Below are positions 5,541-10,474 of a stretch of DNA of 10,474 nt, one piece after another. Each line of letters opens with the position of its first letter. Position 1 is the stretch's first letter. The translations under genes and the position numbers were made by a program. This DNA is from DATBAK01 sp036787815 (GTDB lineage: Bacteria > Actinomycetota > Acidimicrobiia > IMCC26256 > PALSA-610). The stretch lies in assembly GCA_036787815.1 (NCBI GenBank), contig DAIQOP010000131.1:1-10474 (forward strand), read 5' to 3'. A model generated the notes under the pieces. It saw only the letters and a program-made list of their open reading frames with translations. It was not told the DNA's origin and made no database searches.

Positions 5541-5629
5541 GCACAGGTTCGTAGGCACAGGTTCGTAGACACCGCTTCGTAGGGACCGATTCGTAGACAC
5601 GAGTTCGTCGGCGCACGTGCGTCGACCGA
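5532..5629 (+). repeat. 14-bp tandem repeat (six units plus a degenerate seventh) between the OB-fold and thiolase genes
   Basis: Units of 14 bp start at 5532, 5546, 5560, 5574, 5588 and 5602, with consensus GGTTCGTAGGCACA. The first two are identical and later ones drift (GCTTCGTAGGGACC, GATTCGTAGACACG, AGTTCGTCGGCGCA); a weak seventh follows at 5616. The TAG at 5538-5540 in the first unit is the stop codon of the OB-fold gene. Because 14 is not a multiple of three, the TAGs at 5538, 5552, 5566, 5580 and 5594 fall in all three forward frames. The array ends just before the thiolase ribosome-binding site. It could be slipped-strand expansion, a multi-site operator, or both. Confidence 0.85.
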
Positions 5630-5646
5630 GAGAAGGAAGCGAAGCG

Positions 5647-6852
5647 ATGGGTGACAACGTCTGGATCCTCGGCACGACGATGACGAAGTTCGGTCGTCAC
5701 GGCGACAAGGACCTCATCGACCTCGCGAGCGATGCCGCGCTCGGCGCCCTCGCCGACGGCGGCGTGACGATCCACGACATGGAAGTGCTCGGGTGCGGCA
5801 GCCTGTTCAACGCGATGGCGGGTGTCGGCCAGCAGCTGCAGAAGCAGATCGGCCAGACGGGCATTCCCGTGTACAACGTCGCCAACGCGTGCGCGACGGG
5901 CGCCACCGCGTTGCGCACCGTGCTCCTCACGATCAAGGCCGGTGAGGCCGACATGGGGCTCGCGGTCGGCGTGGAGCAGATGGGCAAGGGCGGGTTGCTC
6001 GGCGTGGGCGGCAAGGGCGACCGCGGGCGCCACGTCTACGAACCGCACGGTCGCTACGGCTCGGTCATGCAGGTCGAGGGTCTGCTCGGCACCGGCCTGA
6101 TGCCCGGCGTGTTCGCGCAGGCCGGAATGGAGTACGCGTACGAGCACGGCGGCGTCGGCTTCGAGCAGTTCGCGAAGGTCGCGGAGAAGAACCATGCGCA
6201 CTCCACGCTCAACCCGCTCGCGCACTACCAGAAGGCGTTCTCGCTCGAAGAGGTGATGGCCGACGACATGATGTCGTACCCGAACACGCGCCTCATGTGC
6301 TGCCCGAACACCGACGGTGCCGCGGCGGTCGTGCTCGTGTCGGAGGAGAAGCTGCGCACGTTGTCGAAGGAGCAGCAGCGCCGGGCCGTGAAGATCTCGG
6401 CGTCCGTGCTCACCACCGACCCGTGGACGGAGACCGCCCAGGTGCAGCCCGACGTGAACACGCTCACGCGCAACGCCGCGGTGAAGGCGTACGAGATGTC
6501 GGGTGTCGATCCGCAGGATCTCGATCTCGTCGAGTTGCACGACTGCTTCGCGACCGCCGAGCTGATCCATTACGACAACCTCCAGCTCTGCGCACCCGGC
6601 GAGGCCGGCAAGTTCATCGACGAGCGCGGGCCCTGGCGCGACGGCAAGATCCCGGTGAACGTGTCGGGCGGGCTCATCTCGAAGGGGCACCCGATCGGCG
6701 CGACCGGAATCGCCAACGTCTACGAGGTCGCGACGCACCTTCGGGGTGAGGCCGGCGACCGCCAGATCGACGGTGCGAAGGTCGGTCTCACGCACGTCAT
6801 CGGGCTCGGCTCCGCGTGCGCGGTGCACGTGCTCGAGAAGTCGGGCGTGTAG
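5647..6852 (+). CDS. SCPx-like thiolase (lipid-transfer protein / acetyl-CoA acetyltransferase family)
   Basis: Thiolase-fold enzyme expected to cleave 3-ketoacyl-CoA with CoA in beta-oxidation of fatty acids, branched chains or steroid side chains. The 401 residues carry the nucleophile in VANACATGATAL (Cys82), the HDCF motif of the SCPx branch (His298, Cys300), the GGLISKGHPIGATG loop (His348), and a C-terminal GLGSACAVHVL with Cys391 as likely base. All catalytic positions are filled, unlike the related Ltp2-type aldolases that lose the nucleophilic Cys, so true thiolysis is the best reading. ATG 5647 lies 7 bases after AGAAGGAAG, which decides it over GTG 5617. The preceding gene encodes a DUF35-type OB-fold protein, the usual partner of this branch. 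The exact substrate cannot be read from sequence. Confidence 0.9.
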   Translation: MGDNVWILGTTMTKFGRHGDKDLIDLASDAALGALADGGVTIHDMEVLGCGSLFNAMAGVGQQLQKQIGQTGIPVYNVANACATGATALRTVLLTIKAGEADMGLAVGVEQMGKGGLLGVGGKGDRGRHVYEPHGRYGSVMQVEGLLGTGLMPGVFAQAGMEYAYEHGGVGFEQFAKVAEKNHAHSTLNPLAHYQKAFSLEEVMADDMMSYPNTRLMCCPNTDGAAAVVLVSEEKLRTLSKEQQRRAVKISASVLTTDPWTETAQVQPDVNTLTRNAAVKAYEMSGVDPQDLDLVELHDCFATAELIHYDNLQLCAPGEAGKFIDERGPWRDGKIPVNVSGGLISKGHPIGATGIANVYEVATHLRGEAGDRQIDGAKVGLTHVIGLGSACAVHVLEKSGV

Positions 6853-6893
6853 CCGGCGAGGTCGGATTCGTCGCCGGGCCCGTCAAAGAGGGC

Positions 6894-6909
6894 TGATCAG
6901 AACGGATCA
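6894..6909. repeat. Short inverted repeat TGATC-N6-GATCA after the thiolase gene
   Basis: TGATC (6894-6898) and GATCA (6905-6909) form a 5-bp inverted repeat around AGAACG, the size of a regulator half-site pair. It lies 41 bp past the thiolase stop, with no plus-strand gene nearby to regulate, so a function is doubtful. Confidence 0.2.
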
Positions 6910-6999
6910 CTCGACTGACGGCGGTGTCAGGTACAGACTGGTCGGGTCCGCAGGTGCGGGTCCCGTCGGCGAGACCGACTCCGACCGCATCGCACCCGT

Positions 7000-7046
7000 C
7001 GTTCCCGGCCGGCTCGGTGACCCCACACACCGGCCGGTCGGGAACG
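7000..7046. terminator. Hairpin between convergent genes, likely bidirectional terminator
   Basis: CGTTCCCGGCCGGC (7000-7013) pairs with GCCGGTCGGGAACG (7033-7046): 14 positions with one G-T mismatch that becomes a G-U wobble in RNA on one strand, and a 19-nt loop. It lies between the stop of the thiolase (6852, plus) and the stop of the dehydrogenase (7089, minus), where a shared terminator is expected. No T-tract follows, which is common in high-GC actinobacteria. The other bases of 6853-7088 hold no gene I can support. Confidence 0.55.
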
Positions 7047-7088
7047 AGTTCGGTCGCCCGGGGTAGCCGGGCGCGCCGCGGGCGAGGG

Positions 7089-7859
7089 TCAGATCGCGGT
7101 CCAGCCCCCGTCGACGCTCAGCACCGTGCCGGTGACGAAGCTGCTCGCGTCACCGGCGAGGAAGAGGAGCGCGCCGTCGAGCTCGTGCGGCGCGCCGCCG
7201 CGACCCATCGGGGTGCGACTCGACAGCCAACGCTCGGCCCTCTCGTCGCCGAACATCACCCCGTCGGTCATCTCCGTGTGGAACCACCCGGGCGCGAGCG
7301 CGTTCACGCGCACACCTCGACGCGCCCACTGCGCGGCGAGCTCGCGCGTGAGGCTGACGATGCCGCCCTTCGAAGCCGCGTAGCCGGCTTCGGGGATCTG
7401 GCCGACACCGACGAGCGCCCAGATCGACGCCACGTTGACGATGCTGCCGCCGCCGCGCGCGACCATCGCCTGCGCGGCCTCGCGGGCGAGCTCGAACGGA
7501 GCGACCAGGTTGAGCTCGACCGTCGCGCGGAAGTGGTCGGTGGTCTCGTCGAGTGCGGGCGTGGGGTCACTCGAGCCGGCGTTGTTGACGAGCACGTCGA
7601 CGCGCCCGTAGTGCTCGAGGGTCGCCGCGACGAGGTTCGCCGGCGCGCCGGCTTCCGTGAGGTCGCAGGCAACCGCCCACGCGTCCGGCAGATCGGCGAC
7701 GAGGCTCGCGAGCCGGTCGGCCCGGCGCGCCGCGACGACGACGCGTGCGCCCGCGGCCGCGAGCACCCGGGCGAAGCGGTCGCCCAGCCCGCTGCTCGCG
7801 CCGGTGACGATCGCGACGCGCCCGTCGAGGCGGAACGACTGGAGGGGATCGGGGTCCAT
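7089..7859 (-). CDS. Short-chain dehydrogenase/reductase (classical SDR)
   Basis: NAD(P)-dependent oxidoreductase acting on an alcohol/ketone pair; typical relatives are 3-ketoacyl reductases, glucose dehydrogenases and steroid or xenobiotic dehydrogenases. The 256 residues show the cofactor loop TGASSGLG (19-26), NNAG (92-95), Asn117, and the catalytic triad Ser145, Tyr160 and Lys164 (in NVASIW and GYAASKGG), then the usual C-terminal SVDGGW. Arg46/Arg47 after the second strand (VVVAARRADRL) favour NADP(H). ATG 7859 is preferred to TTG 7880 because a -10-like TACACT ends 7 bases before it, pointing to a leaderless message; there is no Shine-Dalgarno. It converges on the thiolase and diverges from the epoxide hydrolase, with a 74-bp shared promoter region. 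Confidence 0.92.
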   Translation of the reverse strand: MDPDPLQSFRLDGRVAIVTGASSGLGDRFARVLAAAGARVVVAARRADRLASLVADLPDAWAVACDLTEAGAPANLVAATLEHYGRVDVLVNNAGSSDPTPALDETTDHFRATVELNLVAPFELAREAAQAMVARGGGSIVNVASIWALVGVGQIPEAGYAASKGGIVSLTRELAAQWARRGVRVNALAPGWFHTEMTDGVMFGDERAERWLSSRTPMGRGGAPHELDGALLFLAGDASSFVTGTVLSVDGGWTAI

Positions 7860-7866
7860 CAGCGGG

Positions 7867-7872
7867 AGTGTA
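7867..7872 (-). promoter_or_regulatory. Candidate -10 element for a leaderless dehydrogenase transcript
   Basis: On the minus strand TACACT (7872 down to 7867) is followed by seven bases and the ATG at 7859, so transcription would start at or next to the start codon. This is common in actinobacteria. The -35 region is weak (a CTGGCC-like hexamer 17 bp upstream). Confidence 0.4.
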
Positions 7873-7933
7873 CGAAGCACCGCCGGCGCGGCCAGACTGA
7901 CCGCCGATCGGGAGCCGAGTGCAAGGGGCCAGC

Positions 7934-9076
7934 ATGTCCACCGAGATCAGGGATTTCCGCGTCGAGGTCGCGCCGGCGGTGCTCGACGATCTGCGCGAGC
8001 GCCTGGCGCGCACGCGCTGGACCGACCAGATCCCGGGTTCGGGTTGGGGCTACGGCACCGACCTCGGGTACCTGCGGGATCTCTGCGAGACCTGGCGGAC
8101 CACCTTCGACTGGTCGGCGCAGGAGGCCCGCTTCAACCGGTGGCCGCACGGCGTCACCGAGATCGACGGGCAGCAGGTGCACTTCATCCACGCGCGCTCA
8201 CCGGAACCGAACGCGCTCCCGCTGGTGATCACCCACGGGTGGCCGGGCTCGGTGTCGGAGTTCCTCGACGTGATCGATCCGCTCTGCAATCCGCGCGCGC
8301 ACGGCGGCGATGCCGCCGACGCGTTCCACGTCGTGTGCCCGTCGATGCCCGGCTACGGATGGTCGGGCCCGACCCGCGAATCGGGCTGGGACGTGCGCCG
8401 CATCGCGGAGGCGTGGAAGGTCTTGATGGCCCGGCTCGGTTACGAGCGCTACGGCGCGCAGGGCGGCGACTGGGGCTCGATGGTGTCGAGCCAGATCGGC
8501 ACGCTCGACCCCGAGCACGTCGTCGGCGTGCACCTCAACATGGTCGTCGGTGCGCCCCCGTCGGAGGCGGTCGAGCTCAGCGAGGCCGAGCAGGCCGACC
8601 TCGCCGCGATGGGCACGTTCATGGAACAGGGTTCGGCGTACCAGCAGATCCAGGGCAAGAACCCGCAGACGCTCGGGTACGGGCTCAACGACTCGCCCGC
8701 GGGCCTCGCGGGCTGGATCGTCGAGAAGTTCCATGCGTGGACGGAGCACGACGGCGATCTCGAGACCGCGGTCACCCGCGACCAGATCCTCACGAACCTC
8801 ACCGTCTACTGGGTGACCGGCACGATCAACTCGTCGGTGCGCCTCTACTGCGAGTCGCAGCGCAGCGGCCGCTTCCCGCCGTTCGACCGGGTCGAGGTGC
8901 CCGTCGGGTGCGCGCTCTTCCCCGGTGAGATCCTGAAGATGCCGCGCTCGTGGGCCGAGCAGCTCTACAACGTCACCCGCTGGACGCGGTTCGATCGCGG
9001 CGGGCACTTCGCCGCGCTCGAGGAGCCCGACCTCCTGATCGACGACGTCCGCGCCTTCTTCCGCGATCTGCGCTGA
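7934..9076 (+). CDS. Epoxide hydrolase, EPHX1-like alpha/beta-hydrolase
   Basis: Predicted hydrolase that opens an epoxide to a diol through an enzyme ester intermediate. The N-terminal EHN domain (about 1-95; RVEVAPAVLDDLRERLARTR, then WSAQEARFNRWPHG) is the signature of microsomal-type epoxide hydrolases. The alpha/beta-hydrolase core follows with the oxyanion loop HGWPGS (101-106), nucleophile Asp179 in GGDWGS, likely acid Glu332 in FPGEI, and His358 in GGHFAALE. The lid region contains tyrosines (YWVTGT, about 299; RLYCE) that could activate the epoxide. Length (380) is normal for bacterial members. ATG 7934 is preferred to GTG 7919 because AAGGGG (7923-7928) lies 5 bases before it. It is divergent from the dehydrogenase and likely co-transcribed with the amidohydrolase 16 bp downstream. 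Confidence 0.93.
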   Translation: MSTEIRDFRVEVAPAVLDDLRERLARTRWTDQIPGSGWGYGTDLGYLRDLCETWRTTFDWSAQEARFNRWPHGVTEIDGQQVHFIHARSPEPNALPLVITHGWPGSVSEFLDVIDPLCNPRAHGGDAADAFHVVCPSMPGYGWSGPTRESGWDVRRIAEAWKVLMARLGYERYGAQGGDWGSMVSSQIGTLDPEHVVGVHLNMVVGAPPSEAVELSEAEQADLAAMGTFMEQGSAYQQIQGKNPQTLGYGLNDSPAGLAGWIVEKFHAWTEHDGDLETAVTRDQILTNLTVYWVTGTINSSVRLYCESQRSGRFPPFDRVEVPVGCALFPGEILKMPRSWAEQLYNVTRWTRFDRGGHFAALEEPDLLIDDVRAFFRDLR

Positions 9077-9080
9077 CATC

Positions 9081-9086
9081 TAGGAT
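9081..9086 (+). promoter_or_regulatory. TAGGAT upstream of the amidohydrolase: -10 element or ribosome-binding site
   Basis: TAGGAT ends six bases before ATG 9093. It fits a TAnnnT -10 box for a leaderless internal transcript, and its AGGA core also sits at a fair Shine-Dalgarno distance (7 bases). Sequence alone cannot separate the two roles. Confidence 0.35.
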
Positions 9087-9092
9087 TCACAG

Positions 9093-10474
9093 ATGCACGA
9101 TCTCGTGGTCAAGGGCGGGCTGGTGGTCGACGGCACCGGCGCGGCGCCGCGCACCGCCGACGTCGCGATCACCGACGGAGTGGTGACCGAGGTTGGCCGC
9201 GTGTCGGGCTCCGCGCGCGAGACCCTCGACGCCGACGGGCTCGTCGTCACCCCCGGCTTCGTCGACGTGCACACCCACTTCGACGGGCAGATCACCTGGG
9301 ATCCGCTGCTCACCCCCACCTGCTGGCACGGTGTCACCACGGTCGTGATGGGCAACTGCGGTGTCGGGTTCGCACCGGCGGCCCCCGACAAGCACGAGTG
9401 GCTCATCGGGTTGATGGAAGGTGTCGAAGACATCCCGGGCGCCGCGCTCTCGGCGGGCATCCAGTGGGGTTGGGAGTCGTTCCCCGAGTACCTCGACGCC
9501 GTCGACGCGCTACCGAAGATGCTCGACGTCGGCACGCAGGTGCCGCACGGCGCGGTGCGCGGCTACGTGATGGGTGAGCGCGGGGCCCGCAACGAGCCGG
9601 CGACACCCGAAGACATCACCGCGATGGCCGCGATCGTGCGCGACGGCATCCGCGCCGGCGCCCTCGGCTTCTCGACGAGCCGCACGATCGTGCACATGGC
9701 CATCGACGGCGAGCCGGTGCCCGGGACGTTCGCGGCCGAGGACGAGTTGTTCGGCATCGGCGCGGTCCTCGGCGAGCTCGGCACCGGCGTGTTCGAGCTC
9801 GCGCCCGCCGGCGCGCTCGGCGAAGACCTCGCGGCGCCCGACCGCGAGATGGACTGGATGCGCCGGCTTTCCGCGGCGATCGGCCGCCCGGTCACGTTCG
9901 CGCTCACGCAGAACGACCACGACCCCGAGGCGTGGAAGCGCATGCTCGAGCTGTGCTCGCAGGCCGCGGCCGACGGCGCGCAGGTGCGCCCCCAGGTGGC
10001 CGGGCGCCCGGTGAGCCTGCTGCTCGGCCTCCAGACGTTCCACCCGTTCGCGTACTGCCCGTCGTGGGGCCCGCTCGGGTTCCTGAGCGTTCCCGAGCGC
10101 GTTGCCCGCATGCGCGATCCCGAGCTGCGGGCGACGTTGCTGGCGGAGGCGCAGAGCATCGACCCGGCGTTCACGCAGTTCCTCGATCCCGAGCGCATCT
10201 TCCCCCTCGGTACCCCGCCCGACTACGAGCCCGCGCGCTCGACCAGCCTCGCCGCGCAGGCGCGCGCCACCGGCCGCACACCGCACGAGGTGTTCTACGA
10301 CGCGTTGATGCAGGAGAACGGCGACGCGCTCGTGCTGCGCCCGCTGCTCAACTTCACCGACTTCAATCTCGACCCGGTGCGCGCGATGCTCCGGCACCCC
10401 ACGAGCGCGTGGGGTCTCGGCGACGGTGGCGCGCACTGCGGCACCACCTGCGACGCCAGCACGCCCACCTTCAT
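9093..10474 (+). CDS. N-acyl-D-amino-acid deacylase-family amidohydrolase (3' end outside window)
   Basis: Metal-dependent amidohydrolase of the D-aminoacylase branch, which hydrolyses N-acyl amino acids or related amides. The 460 visible residues begin with the small beta-domain (LVVKGGLVVDGTGAAPR), followed by the metal site VDVHTHFD (His60, His62) and MGNCGVGFAP, where Cys89 matches the metal-bridging cysteine of D-aminoacylases. Later landmarks are GALGFSTSRTIVH (about 189-201), LTQNDHDPEAW, and GDGGAH (443-448), whose Asp444 is the expected catalytic aspartate. Family members run about 500-600 residues, so the C-terminus is missing here only because of the window edge. The start follows the epoxide hydrolase stop by 16 bp, so the two probably form an operon. 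In actinobacteria these proteins are often annotated only broadly, and true D-amino-acid substrates are not assured. Confidence 0.88.
   Translation, partial: MHDLVVKGGLVVDGTGAAPRTADVAITDGVVTEVGRVSGSARETLDADGLVVTPGFVDVHTHFDGQITWDPLLTPTCWHGVTTVVMGNCGVGFAPAAPDKHEWLIGLMEGVEDIPGAALSAGIQWGWESFPEYLDAVDALPKMLDVGTQVPHGAVRGYVMGERGARNEPATPEDITAMAAIVRDGIRAGALGFSTSRTIVHMAIDGEPVPGTFAAEDELFGIGAVLGELGTGVFELAPAGALGEDLAAPDREMDWMRRLSAAIGRPVTFALTQNDHDPEAWKRMLELCSQAAADGAQVRPQVAGRPVSLLLGLQTFHPFAYCPSWGPLGFLSVPERVARMRDPELRATLLAEAQSIDPAFTQFLDPERIFPLGTPPDYEPARSTSLAAQARATGRTPHEVFYDALMQENGDALVLRPLLNFTDFNLDPVRAMLRHPTSAWGLGDGGAHCGTTCDASTPTF

Noticed and set aside
5532..5629. The tandem repeat as a CRISPR array
   Set aside because: Units are 14 bp, directly adjacent with no spacers, and no cas genes are present.
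5464..6828. Minus-strand open frame opposite the thiolase
   Set aside because: Antisense shadow; the plus strand carries an intact thiolase with all catalytic residues and a good ribosome-binding site.
6924..8228. Plus-strand open frame opposite the dehydrogenase
   Set aside because: Antisense shadow of a well-formed SDR gene; no domain and arginine-rich composition.

Overview
The window is high-GC DNA with strong G/C bias at third codon positions and mycobacteria/Acidimicrobiia-style lipid and xenobiotic catabolism genes. I read it as the chromosome of a free-living actinomycete, possibly of the class Acidimicrobiia. That placement is an inference from gene content and codon use, not from a marker gene.

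The window has two halves, separated by a tRNA-Leu(UAG) gene on the minus strand (3655-3735). The left half (1 to about 3650) is accessory and partly decayed. It holds the tail of an unknown gene, a truncated IS3-family transposase, and two diverged copies (about 79% identical) of a 171-bp segment that includes the last codons of an acyl-CoA dehydrogenase gene. Between the two copies lie an exported zinc-metallopeptidase-like lipoprotein, whose start region looks broken, and an intact Phd/YefM-RelE-type toxin-antitoxin pair. The pair has an unusually clear upstream array of TGTACA-like hexamers at 12-bp spacing. The last 450 bp before the tRNA hold no gene I can support. This layout fits a small genomic island that built up next to the 3' end of the tRNA gene, but no integrase or att duplication is visible.

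The right half (3750 to 10474) is orderly and densely coding: an OafA/YrhL-type membrane acyltransferase; a DUF35-type OB-fold protein with all zinc-ribbon cysteines missing; an SCPx-like thiolase; a convergent short-chain dehydrogenase; and, divergent from it, an EPHX1-type epoxide hydrolase followed 16 bp later by an N-acyl-D-amino-acid deacylase-family amidohydrolase cut by the window edge. The OB-fold/thiolase pair is a known partnership in acyl-CoA and steroid side-chain thiolysis. The dehydrogenase and epoxide hydrolase suggest oxidation and hydrolysis of lipid-like or xenobiotic substrates. A common pathway is plausible but not shown.

The points most worth a second look are: the repeat-flanked cassette with its metallopeptidase and toxin-antitoxin module; the operator array of that module; the cysteine-free OB-fold partner of the thiolase; and a 14-bp tandem repeat that supplies the OB-fold gene's stop codon and places TAG stops in all three frames before the thiolase.
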